From an uncultured Collinsella sp. (GTDB lineage: Bacteria; Actinomycetota; Coriobacteriia; Coriobacteriales; Coriobacteriaceae): DNA of 6,208 nt. Shown here piece by piece: positions 1-5,792 of this stretch. The position numbers were made by a program, and so were the translations under genes. The stretch lies in NCBI GenBank assembly GCA_902494855.1, contig CABUVC010000097.1:1-6208 (forward strand), given 5' to 3'. Below the pieces are notes generated by a model. The model ran no database searches and was not told where the DNA came from. It worked only from the letters and a program-made list of their open reading frames with translations. Numbering within the stretch: the first letter of the stretch is position 1; each line of letters begins with the position of its first letter.

Positions 1-867
1 AACGGCGGCGTCCATGCGGCGGCTCGCGGCACTCGACTGCGACAGATAGCGCTCGTCCAAAAACGCCAGCGCGCGGTCCACGTCCAGGTCGCCGTAGAGC
101 GTGATGTAGGAGTTGGAAGGATTGTAGTGGCGCGCGTGCGTGTCCAGGAACTGCTCGTAGGTGAGCGCGGGGATTGCGCGCGGGTCGCCGCCGCTTTCGT
201 GCGCATAGGCGGTGTCGGGATAGAGCGCGGCGTTGACGGCGTCGTCCAGCACGCTCATGGGATCGGACAGCGCACCCTTCATCTCGTTGAACACCACGCC
301 GTTATAGCGCAGCGTGCCCTCGCGCAGGCTCGCGGAGCTGTCGCTGCCCTCGATCTCGACGCTCTCCGGCAGGTCCAGCTCGTAGTGCCAGCCCTCCTGC
401 TCAAAAATGGTGGGCTTGGTATAGATGGCCGGGTTGAACACCGCGTCCAGATACACGTCCATCAGGTTGTACAGATCCTGCTCGTTGGTGGTGGCGACAG
501 GGTAGATGGTTTTGTCGGGGTAGGTCATGGCGTTGAGAAACGTCTGCATGGAGCTCTTGATCAGGTCGACAAACGGCTCCTTGACGGGGAATTTGGCCGA
601 TCCGCACAGCACCGAGTGCTCAAGAATATGGAACACGCCGGTGGAATCGGCCGGCGGCGTCTTAAAGCCAATGGCAAAGGCCTTGTTCTCGTCATCGCAC
701 GCCAGGTACAGCAGGCGAGCGCCCGAGGCGGTGTGGCGCAGCACGTAGGCGTCCGAGTCGAGCTCGGGCACGGTTTCGCAGCGCTCGACGGCAAAACCGT
801 GGCAGGTGGTACCGGGTACCAGCAGCGCGGCAGCAGCGGCGCGCGGGTCGGTTGAGGTGGCGGACAT
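1..867 (-). CDS. M16C zinc metallopeptidase (presequence protease/insulinase-like), N-terminal part
   Basis: Partial gene: the first 289 codons are present and the rest lies beyond the left edge. The protein starts MSATSTDPRA. It carries the inverted zinc motif HILEH at residues 80-84 (H80 and H84 as zinc ligands, E83 as catalytic base), followed by SVLCGS as in the presequence-protease/Cym1 branch of family M16C. The downstream third ligand is probably E195 in VVFNEMKG. Family members are usually about 950-1000 residues, with two homologous halves that enclose unfolded peptides, so roughly two thirds is missing here. There is no signal peptide, which suggests cytoplasmic peptide degradation. 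The ATG start is supported by AAGGAG at 875-880 on the minus strand, seven bases upstream. A hairpin (884-889 with 894-899) lies in the leader just before this ribosome binding site. The gene is transcribed divergently from the AlbA_2 regulator. The family call is firm; the substrate is unknown. Confidence 0.93.
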   Translation of the reverse strand, partial: MSATSTDPRAAAAALLVPGTTCHGFAVERCETVPELDSDAYVLRHTASGARLLYLACDDENKAFAIGFKTPPADSTGVFHILEHSVLCGSAKFPVKEPFVDLIKSSMQTFLNAMTYPDKTIYPVATTNEQDLYNLMDVYLDAVFNPAIYTKPTIFEQEGWHYELDLPESVEIEGSDSSASLREGTLRYNGVVFNEMKGALSDPMSVLDDAVNAALYPDTAYAHESGGDPRAIPALTYEQFLDTHARHYNPSNSYITLYGDLDVDRALAFLDERYLSQSSAASRRMDAAV

Positions 868-919
868 ATGCAGTCTCCTTTGACGCCCCAGCGGGGGCGA
901 ATCGAGTCGAATCCTCGAG

Positions 920-947
920 AGTATACCCATATGGGGCCTTCGACCAA
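920..947 (-). promoter_or_regulatory. Probable promoter of the M16C peptidase gene
   Basis: Read on the minus strand, there is a TTGGTC -35-like box (942-947), a 16-base spacer and a TATACT -10 box (920-925; five of six consensus bases). This would give a leader of about 45 bases before the start codon. The spacer contains the perfect 10-bp palindrome CCCATATGGG (926-935), which could be an operator. The assignment is by eye only. Confidence 0.5.
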
Positions 948-957
948 TCTGCCGCAC

Positions 958-1073
958 GAGCGTGGATTTTCGGACAAACGAGCGTGGAAATTCGGACGCA
1001 AATTGAACGAGAGTGGATTTTCGGACGGAAACAGCCCCAAAACGCCCAAAAACCGTCCGAAAATCCACTCTCG
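958..1073. repeat. Direct-repeat cluster ending in a long perfect inverted repeat
   Basis: The 18-base motif GAGCGTGGATTTTCGGAC occurs at 958-975. It recurs at 980-997 with two changes and at 1009-1026 with one change. The third copy is matched by its exact reverse complement, making a perfect 21-bp inverted repeat (1008-1028 with 1053-1073) around a 24-base A- and C-rich loop. The stem reads CGAGAGTGGATTTTCGGACGG. It lies between two divergent genes, so neither needs a terminator here, and no T-tract follows either arm. It is best described as a dispersed-type intergenic palindromic repeat, possibly a small non-autonomous mobile element or an RNA hairpin. The geometry is certain; the function is not known. 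Confidence 0.85.
1008..1073. other. Perfect 21-bp stem-loop (inverted repeat with 24-base loop)
   Basis: The arms 1008-1028 and 1053-1073 are exact reverse complements. The stem could extrude as a DNA cruciform or fold as RNA if transcribed from either side. The single-strand segment between the arms is rich in A and C and nearly free of T on the plus strand. Its only link to the flanking DNA is the pair of degenerate direct copies of the left arm just upstream. Confidence 0.85.
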
Positions 1074-1101
1074 ATTTCCGACCGTCCATCACTCATGCAT
1101 T

Positions 1102-1172
1102 TCTCATCTCTCACTCATCTCTAATATGAGAGATAACAGAAAGATGAGAGATAAATATGAGAGATAACTGAG
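1102..1172. repeat. 71-bp operator-like module, copy A
   Basis: This AT-rich module is 65/71 identical, without gaps, to the copy 164 bases downstream. It contains three direct ATGAGAGATAA sites (1126-1136, 1144-1154, 1157-1167), spaced 18 and 13 bases apart. Two oppositely oriented related sites, CTCATCTCT, lie at 1103-1111 and 1114-1122, 11 bases apart. Because half-site positions and spacing are preserved between copies, it looks like a multi-site protein-binding array. The likely binder is the AlbA_2/winged-helix protein encoded downstream, which is an inference. Confidence 0.8.
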
Positions 1173-1194
1173 CAGCAAAGAGACAAGCAACCAT

Positions 1195-1211
1195 GATATT
1201 GTCTCAATATC
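1195..1211. promoter_or_regulatory. Short dyad GATATTG-TCT-CAATATC between the two modules
   Basis: A perfect 7-bp inverted repeat with a three-base centre lies just upstream of the proposed promoter of the regulator gene. It is unrelated in sequence to the AGAGATAA sites. It could be a separate operator, or it may be chance in AT-rich sequence. Confidence 0.35.
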
Positions 1212-1213
1212 GA

Positions 1214-1242
1214 TTGTTCCACCAGCAAAAACATGATTTAAT
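1214..1242 (+). promoter_or_regulatory. Candidate promoter of the AlbA_2 regulator gene
   Basis: TTGTTC (1214-1219) and TTTAAT (1237-1242, five of six -10 bases) are separated by 17 bases. If this is used, transcription starts near 1250 and the leader is about 145 bases. Module copy A would then lie upstream of the promoter and copy B inside the transcribed leader. That arrangement would suit both operator-type repression and an RNA-level effect. The -35 match is weak. Confidence 0.4.
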
Positions 1243-1265
1243 GAAGCAGGTAGAGATATCTTATC

Positions 1266-1336
1266 TCTCATCTTTCACTCATATCTAATACGAGAGATAA
1301 CAGAAAGATAAGAGATAATTACGAGAGATAACTGAG
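1266..1336. repeat. 71-bp operator-like module, copy B
   Basis: This is the second copy of the module, with six substitutions and no gaps relative to 1102-1172. AGAGATAA is intact at 1293-1300, 1311-1318 and 1324-1331, in the same phase as copy A. An inverted TTATCTCTC at 1261-1269 just precedes it. That element can pair perfectly over nine bases with GAGAGATAA at 1292-1300, or alternatively at 1323-1331, so the leader RNA could form competing hairpins. The substitutions mostly fall outside the AGAGATAA cores, which is consistent with selection on those cores. Confidence 0.8.
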
Positions 1337-1393
1337 AGACGAGGGAAATCCGTCTGCAGCATTCTCCGCAGGACCGAGCGAAGGGACGTGCAG

Positions 1394-2869
1394 ATGAACG
1401 AAAACGAGCTGGCCGGTTTGCTCGAGTCTTTAAAGCGCATGGGTTCGGATGACTTTAGCGTCGAAGTAAAGGAGAGCGCCACGACGCTTTCTCGCGACGT
1501 ATGGGAAACGGTTAGCGCATTCGCGAATACCGCTGGCGGAATTATCGTGCTCGGCGTGAGCGAGCGCGCGGGCTTTGTCCCGGTTGAGAACTTTGAGACC
1601 GAGAAGGTACTCAACCAATTCGTAGCGGGCATGGGTGATGCCGGCGGTCGCGGAAAACTGGCCAATCCGCCCAAATACACCATTGAACGCGTGGAGCTCC
1701 AGGGCACCGTGGTTCTGGTCATCACGATTGAGGAGCTCGACCCGTCGAGCAAGCCTTGTTATGTCATAGAGCGGGGCGCTCAAGGCGGCAGCTACAAACG
1801 CATCGACGACAAAGATGTTCCGCTCTCGTCGACCGAGGTCCTGTCCTTGTCATCGTATGAACGGACGAGCCCCAGTGATCGCGATGCAGTGCCCGGCGCG
1901 GTCGCAGGCGATCTTGACGAGGCCCTGGTCGACCGCACGATAGAGCGTGCTTTCTCACTGACACCCCGTGCGATGCGCGACGCGCCGGACAAGAAAACGA
2001 AGCTGGAGCGCCTGAATTTCCTCGACTCCCAGGGCAATGTCACTAAAGCCGGGCTCCTGGCTGCGGGTGCCTATCCTCAGCAGTTCTATCCCAAGCTCTT
2101 TATCGATGTGGCGGTCTATGCCGGAACGCAGAAGGGCGCGGCGGGGTCGTTGAGGTTCATGGACCGTACGATCTGCGAGGGAACGTTGGGCGAGATGATT
2201 TCGGATGCTGTCGCGGCTGTCGCCAAAAACCTGCGCCGCACCGCGACCGTCCAAGGCATTTCGCGTATCGACTCGCTGGAGATTCCCGAGGAGGTCCTGC
2301 GTGAGGCAATCGCCAACGCGGTTATCCACAGGGAATACGGGGATCGGTTCTGTGGGCAATCGATCGCCGTCGACGTTTTTGACGATCGTATCGAGGTGGT
2401 GAACCCCGGCGGCCTATACGGAGGAAAGACTCGCGAGAACCTGTTTGACGGCAGCTCCCGATGTCGCAATGCGACGCTTGTGAAGCTCATGTCGCTTGTT
2501 CCATTGCCCGACGGTGCGGGCTCTCCTGCCGAAGGCAACGGATCGGGCATTCCAATGATGCTCGATGCCATGCGTGCGCACGGTCTGGCCGAGCCATTGT
2601 TTTGCCCGGGTTTCGACCGGTTTAAGGTTGTCCTCTACCGAGCGAAGGTTGAGCAAATCGATCATGGCGGGGACTTAATTGTGGCGGCACTCAAGCGCAA
2701 CGGCGAACTGGGAACACGTGAACTGGCAGAATGCACGGGACTCACCGTCTCCCAGGTTAGGACGCGCGTCAATGCGCTTATCGCGCAGGGCAAGCTAGAG
2801 CCTACGGCCGCGACGACGAGCCGTAACCGCAAGTATCGACTAACAGGGCGTGCAGGGCAGATGCGCTAG
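1394..2869 (+). CDS. AlbA_2 (Schlafen-type) / GHKL-like ATPase / winged-helix regulator
   Basis: The product has 491 residues. The N-terminal AlbA_2 domain (about 15-150) shows EVKES at 24-28 and SAFANTAGGIIVLGV at 41-55, the standard family signature. Residues about 285-415 resemble the HATPase_c_4 domain often annotated as RecG-like: an N-box in REAIANAVIHREY (303-315), a DRIEVVNPGG box (331-340) and a glycine-rich GNGSGIPM turn (381-388). The C-terminal 425-485 is a winged helix with recognition-helix-like TVSQVRTRVNALIAQGKLEP. Such proteins are usually treated as DNA-binding transcriptional regulators; ligand and targets are mostly unknown. I chose ATG 1394 because AAGGG (1381-1385) lies eight bases upstream. 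An in-frame GTG at 1388 would leave only two bases. The two 71-bp modules directly upstream suggest autoregulation. No partner gene is adjacent, and about 130 bases and a new promoter separate it from the PilZ gene. Confidence 0.92.
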   Translation: MNENELAGLLESLKRMGSDDFSVEVKESATTLSRDVWETVSAFANTAGGIIVLGVSERAGFVPVENFETEKVLNQFVAGMGDAGGRGKLANPPKYTIERVELQGTVVLVITIEELDPSSKPCYVIERGAQGGSYKRIDDKDVPLSSTEVLSLSSYERTSPSDRDAVPGAVAGDLDEALVDRTIERAFSLTPRAMRDAPDKKTKLERLNFLDSQGNVTKAGLLAAGAYPQQFYPKLFIDVAVYAGTQKGAAGSLRFMDRTICEGTLGEMISDAVAAVAKNLRRTATVQGISRIDSLEIPEEVLREAIANAVIHREYGDRFCGQSIAVDVFDDRIEVVNPGGLYGGKTRENLFDGSSRCRNATLVKLMSLVPLPDGAGSPAEGNGSGIPMMLDAMRAHGLAEPLFCPGFDRFKVVLYRAKVEQIDHGGDLIVAALKRNGELGTRELAECTGLTVSQVRTRVNALIAQGKLEPTAATTSRNRKYRLTGRAGQMR

Positions 2870-2912
2870 CGGCTGCCGCGCCTCACATCCGCGCCATTTC
2901 ACGCGCTGCACA

Positions 2913-2940
2913 TCGAAACCTACGGCAAAGCAGTTACAAT
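2913..2940 (+). promoter_or_regulatory. Promoter of the PilZ operon
   Basis: TCGAAA (2913-2918, four of six -35 bases) and TACAAT (2935-2940, five of six -10 bases) are 16 bases apart. They predict a leader of about 50 bases. No convincing terminator separates it from the end of the AlbA_2 gene, so some read-through is possible. Confidence 0.5.
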
Positions 2941-2998
2941 AGCCCAATGCGTATCGCGCACGACGATGATATCGGCGCCCGCGACTGGGGGAGAAAAC

Positions 2999-3664
2999 AT
3001 GGCAGAGCAACAGATAACGCCGGGGACCAAGCTTCAGGTGGCATTCGACGTGCCCATGGGCCAAAAAACCGACTTCAACATGCTCGCCACGTACAAAGAG
3101 AACCTAGACGAGGCGTACTTCCTTATGAGCTCGCCCATGCTCGCCGGCAAGCCGCTCATCATGGACGAAAACCAAAAGCTGCTGCTGCAGTACAAAGTGG
3201 GCGAGGAGACGTTCGTGCTCGCCGGTTACCCCGAGTCGGTCGAGAAAAAGGGCATCCGCACCTACTGGAAAATGCGCAAAGTCGCCGAGCAGCGCACCTT
3301 CGTCAGGCGCCGCGACGAGCGTTTTAAGGTCGCCATGCGCCTGACCTACCAGCGCGACAACGCGCCGACCCCTGAGCCCGAGGACGCCATGACCATCGAC
3401 GTCTCGGCCGGCGGCCTGGCCATCTACCTTAACGACTACCCCGATGTGGGCGAGGCCCTGGCCGTACAAATGCCCACAATCCGCCTGCAGGGAGAGCGCC
3501 ACGAGCTGCCCGAGCAGCTGGGCATCGTGTGCTGGGTGCGCCGCGCGCCCAAGGGCAGCCTGTACCGCAACGTCTGCGGCCTGCAGTTCCGCTATGCCGA
3601 CGACATGGAGCGCGAGCTCGTCAAAGAATACGTCGGCTACATCCGCGCCAAATATAAGATCTGA
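2999..3664 (+). CDS. PilZ-domain cyclic-di-GMP receptor with YcgR-like N-terminal domain
   Basis: The product is a 221-residue soluble protein. Residues 1-95 have the beta-rich layout of the N-terminal domain in YcgR-type flagellar brake proteins (KLQVAFDVP, LLLQYKVGEETFVLAG). Residues about 99-215 form a PilZ domain with both c-di-GMP-binding signatures intact: RxxxR in RRRDERF (R104 and R108) and DxSxxG in DVSAGG (D134, S136, G139). Because both are present, second-messenger binding is likely. The start at ATG 2999 follows a strong GGGGGAG (2987-2993) five bases upstream. An earlier in-frame ATG at 2966 has no such site. It is cotranscribed with the membrane protein that begins five bases after its stop. 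No flagellar or cellulose gene is visible in the window, so the target may be the neighbouring surface protein; this is inferred from context. Confidence 0.9.
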   Translation: MAEQQITPGTKLQVAFDVPMGQKTDFNMLATYKENLDEAYFLMSSPMLAGKPLIMDENQKLLLQYKVGEETFVLAGYPESVEKKGIRTYWKMRKVAEQRTFVRRRDERFKVAMRLTYQRDNAPTPEPEDAMTIDVSAGGLAIYLNDYPDVGEALAVQMPTIRLQGERHELPEQLGIVCWVRRAPKGSLYRNVCGLQFRYADDMERELVKEYVGYIRAKYKI

Positions 3665-3669
3665 TCGCC

Positions 3670-4833
3670 ATGGCACTGTTCAAGCGTAACGACAATAAAG
3701 ATCAAGCTGCCGAGGATTTGGCTGAGGGCATGGCCGAGGGTTTGGCCGAGGGCCAGGCCGGGGACACGTCGCGGGATGCGCCCGGCATCGATGCCGAGGA
3801 CGCATCCGGTGAGGACTCCGTGCCCGAGCAGGCTCCCACCTCCCGCAAGCGCTTTGGCAAACCCAACCGCAAGCCCAAGCCCAAGCGCGACCTGCGCGGC
3901 GTGGTGCGCATCGAGGAGTTGGAGCAGGCGCTGGCCGACCAGGACCTCGACGACATCGACCCCGACGCGGTTGTATCTATGTATATGCCCAAGCGCCGCA
4001 TGGAGCGCATCGGCGCGGCGCTGCTGCGCATGGACAAACTGCAAAAGGCCCTCGTGGTACTGGCACTTGCCTTTGGCGTGCTATTCGCCCTGTCGTTTAT
4101 GCAGGAAAACATGGGCAACTTCACTATCAACCTCAACCGCCTGGAGCTGTTCCGCCGCGGCGTGGCCATTGCCGACAACGGCGACTTTAACAACGCCACT
4201 GCGCGCCTGGCCGCCGACGCCTTGGACAACGGCACCAATATCGCTGCCGAGGACCTGCCCGACAACCTGGACGACATCGACGGCAGCCACAACGGCAAAA
4301 ACTACGTGGCGTACACCTTCTATATCCGCAACGCCGGCAAGACCGACCTGGGCTACAGCGCCAAGCTCAAGGTGGTTAACGCCAGCAAAGGCGTGGAGAA
4401 GGCGGCGCGTGTGAGGGTGTATCGCAACGGCAAGCCTACTACCTATGCAGCGGCTGCGGCTAACGGCAATCCCGAGCCCAACACCGAACCATTTGCGTCC
4501 AAAGATGTAGTGACGACCATCAGCCACAAGAACTTCCGCGTGGGCGATGTGGACAAGTACACCGTGGTCATTTGGCTGGACGGCGACGACCCGGAGTGCG
4601 TGGATAAGATCATCGGCGGCGCGGTGGAGTTCGGTTTCGATTTCGATTCGTCCGAGACTGACGATTCGAGCCTGTTCATTAAGTTTGTGCAGGATATTGC
4701 CGACACCCTGACTGGCAACGACCCCATTAGCGCGAGCGGCAACGAGGCGCCCGATTACTACAAGGAGCACAACGTGACCTGGAGTAACCGTCGCAACCAA
4801 AAGAACTCGCCCGCAGGGGACGGGGACAAGTAG
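3670..4833 (+). CDS. Single-pass membrane protein with large extracellular beta-rich domain (TasA/camelysin-like features)
   Basis: The product has 387 residues. Residues 1-75 are low-complexity, with an LAEG/MAEG repeat at 17-28 and a basic KPNRKPKPKRD stretch near 64-74. An acidic helix (81-100) and a basic patch (108-123) precede one transmembrane segment (127-144, ALVVLALAFGVLFALSFM). The positive charges before it place the N-terminus inside and about 240 residues outside. The outer part has FTINLNRLELFRRG, YVAYTFYIRNAGKTDLGY and VVIWLDGDDPECVDKIIGG, which recall TasA/camelysin-type surface proteins. This is by memory of the pattern, not by search. The gene begins five bases after the PilZ stop with no clear ribosome binding site, so translational coupling is likely. 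The cytoplasmic tail could receive a signal from the PilZ partner. The function is not known. Confidence 0.8.
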   Translation: MALFKRNDNKDQAAEDLAEGMAEGLAEGQAGDTSRDAPGIDAEDASGEDSVPEQAPTSRKRFGKPNRKPKPKRDLRGVVRIEELEQALADQDLDDIDPDAVVSMYMPKRRMERIGAALLRMDKLQKALVVLALAFGVLFALSFMQENMGNFTINLNRLELFRRGVAIADNGDFNNATARLAADALDNGTNIAAEDLPDNLDDIDGSHNGKNYVAYTFYIRNAGKTDLGYSAKLKVVNASKGVEKAARVRVYRNGKPTTYAAAAANGNPEPNTEPFASKDVVTTISHKNFRVGDVDKYTVVIWLDGDDPECVDKIIGGAVEFGFDFDSSETDDSSLFIKFVQDIADTLTGNDPISASGNEAPDYYKEHNVTWSNRRNQKNSPAGDGDK

Positions 4834-4840
4834 AACGAAC

Positions 4841-4880
4841 AAGCGCCGGGTCGGAATCGATTTTCTGGCCCGGCGCTTTT
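4841..4880. terminator. Rho-independent terminator between convergent genes
   Basis: AAGCGCCGGG (4841-4850) pairs perfectly with CCCGGCGCTT (4869-4878) around an 18-base loop. The plus-strand right arm runs into TTTT. It lies seven bases after the stop of the PilZ-operon membrane gene and two bases past the stop of the convergent gene, so it probably serves both. The T-tract is better on the plus strand. Confidence 0.85.
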
Positions 4881-4881
4881 G

Positions 4882-5394
4882 CTATGCAGAGGCGTTGTCT
4901 TTGGAGGTAGTGCCGTTGCCGGTGGCGGCATCCAGCAAGTACAGTCGCAGCGCGAGCTTGATCGCGTAGCCCGGTTTGACCTGCGCCGCGTCTCCCATGC
5001 GTTCGCCCAGGTCACCACAGTAGGCGTAGAGGTCGCGGATGAGGTCCGCGCCCGAGAGGGTGAACATGTAGCCCGCATCCGAAAGCGCGTTGGGTACTGC
5101 GGGCAGCCCCGCGGTGGCACAAAAGCTCGTGAGGTCGGGCCCCATAACAGCCTCGTAGTCAATCGCGTGTCCGCCGTCCTGGGCGGCCTGCTCCTGCTCG
5201 CGGGTGTACGACAGCGCCGTCGCCAGCACAAAGCTGGGCGTGGGCGCGTTGACGTCGTCGGTGGTGGCGACGAGCTTGCCGGCCGCTTGCGTGACGAGCC
5301 AGGCGACTTCGCGCTGACAACGAACGGCCTTGCGCGTCACCGGCTTGATCGATCCGGTAGAAACGCTTCCCTTGGGTTGATTGGCAAAAGCCAT
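4882..5394 (-). CDS. Conserved-looking hypothetical protein, 170 residues
   Basis: I do not recognise a family. The start ATG (5392-5394, minus strand) is preceded by a GGGAGG ribosome binding site at suitable spacing, and the stop abuts the shared terminator, so the gene itself is well supported. The protein is soluble, alanine-rich and mostly helical by composition, without signal peptide or membrane segment. It has three cysteines (26, 92, 126) but no paired metal-binding pattern. The N-terminal 20 residues are rich in S, T, K and P and probably disordered. A basic stretch RKAVRCQREVAWLV (21-34) follows, then acidic or amphipathic helices around 110-155 (SGADLIRDLYAYCGDLGERMGD, then AIKLALRLYLLDA). 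It stands as a single-gene unit convergent with the PilZ operon and divergent from the SipW-type gene. Confidence 0.75.
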   Translation of the reverse strand: MAFANQPKGSVSTGSIKPVTRKAVRCQREVAWLVTQAAGKLVATTDDVNAPTPSFVLATALSYTREQEQAAQDGGHAIDYEAVMGPDLTSFCATAGLPAVPNALSDAGYMFTLSGADLIRDLYAYCGDLGERMGDAAQVKPGYAIKLALRLYLLDAATGNGTTSKDNASA

Positions 5395-5573
5395 GGGGCC
5401 CTCCCAACAAATAGCCCGTTTAGCAGGCGAAAATTACACGTTCTGCACCAGTATAGCGAGTGGGGAGAGGCTCGGGCGAAGCTCGGCGGAGGGTGAATGT
5501 ATGCGATGGCGTGGCGCTGCGGCCGCAAGGCTTAAGAGGGACTTACGGCTTTGCGGGAGAGAGATCAAATAAG

Positions 5574-5588
5574 GTGAACGATGTTCAC
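5574..5588. promoter_or_regulatory. Perfect dyad GTGAAC-GAT-GTTCAC, candidate operator
   Basis: Two exact 6-bp arms flank a three-base centre. The site is about 85 bases upstream of the candidate -10 element of the SipW-type gene and about 180 bases upstream of the hypothetical gene's start. That geometry would suit a dimeric regulator of either gene. No matching regulator is identified. Confidence 0.45.
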
Positions 5589-5673
5589 ATAGCACCACAT
5601 ATAACCCGAGGTGGACCTATGAATCTGCCGGAATGTAGGCTGCCGAAAACTCATAAGGAAATCGTAAGAATTA

Positions 5674-5682
5674 TGGTATTCT
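5674..5682 (+). promoter_or_regulatory. Candidate extended -10 promoter for the SipW-type gene
   Basis: TGGTATTCT fits an extended -10 (TGnTATnnT). There is no good -35 at the usual distance. It would give a leader of about 100 bases before the ATG at 5793. Confidence 0.35.
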
Positions 5683-5792
5683 CAACTCCATGTCTAAAGG
5701 ATGGGCAAGCAACATCCAACACGAAAGCGCGGGCTCCCCTTCCGGGCTTCTCGAGGGTCATCTGGGATGAATGGGGAAAGAAAGGGGTCCGC

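Larger units (their letters stand above)
5395..5792. other. 398-base divergent intergenic region with leader elements
   Basis: It separates the minus-strand hypothetical gene from the SipW-type gene. It holds the dyad at 5574-5588, a NotI-type palindrome TGCGGCCGCA (5518-5527), an imperfect hairpin (about 5523-5556, five-base loop, no T-tract) and an extended -10 element at 5674-5682. The plus strand from about 5460 onward stays open in the same frame as the SipW-type gene, including an ATG at 5619 with a GAGGTGG-like site. I saw no tRNA, no recognisable riboswitch and no c-di-GMP aptamer consensus. Confidence 0.6.

Noticed and set aside
127..855. Long plus-strand open frame of 242 codons across the left end
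   Set aside because: It is the antisense shadow of the M16C peptidase, whose minus-strand frame holds the HILEH motif and a proper ribosome binding site. The plus-strand product has no recognisable features.
958..1026. CRISPR array
   Set aside because: There are only three imperfect 18-base repeats, with intervals of 4 and 11 bases, which is too short for spacers, and no cas gene is nearby.
1008..1073. Ordinary rho-independent terminator
   Set aside because: The flanking genes diverge from this spot, no T-tract follows either arm, and the 24-base loop is long for a terminator.
852..1167. Overlapping plus-strand open frames in the divergent intergenic region
   Set aside because: They run through the promoter, the direct repeats and the palindrome, have no ribosome binding site and encode no recognisable protein.
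1388..1393. GTG at 1388 as start of the AlbA_2 regulator
   Set aside because: The AAGGG site would be only two bases away. ATG 1394 has an eight-base spacing and loses only two residues before the domain.
3104..3676. 190-codon minus-strand open frame opposite the PilZ gene
   Set aside because: It is a shadow of the PilZ coding frame, which has both c-di-GMP motifs and a strong ribosome binding site.
4081..4842. 253-codon minus-strand open frame opposite the membrane protein gene
   Set aside because: It is a compositional shadow in GC-rich DNA. It overlaps the terminator stem, and the plus-strand frame has a coherent membrane-protein layout.
4879..5496. 205-codon plus-strand open frame opposite the 170-residue protein
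   Set aside because: It begins inside the terminator region without a ribosome binding site and is antisense to a better supported gene.
5460..5792. GTG at 5460 as start of the SipW-type protein
   Set aside because: It would place over 100 residues before an N-terminal signal peptide. ATG 5793 has a good ribosome binding site.
5460..5792. Cyclic-di-GMP riboswitch in the leader of the SipW-type gene
   Set aside because: The biology would fit, but I see none of the conserved GEMM-type core segments in this stretch.
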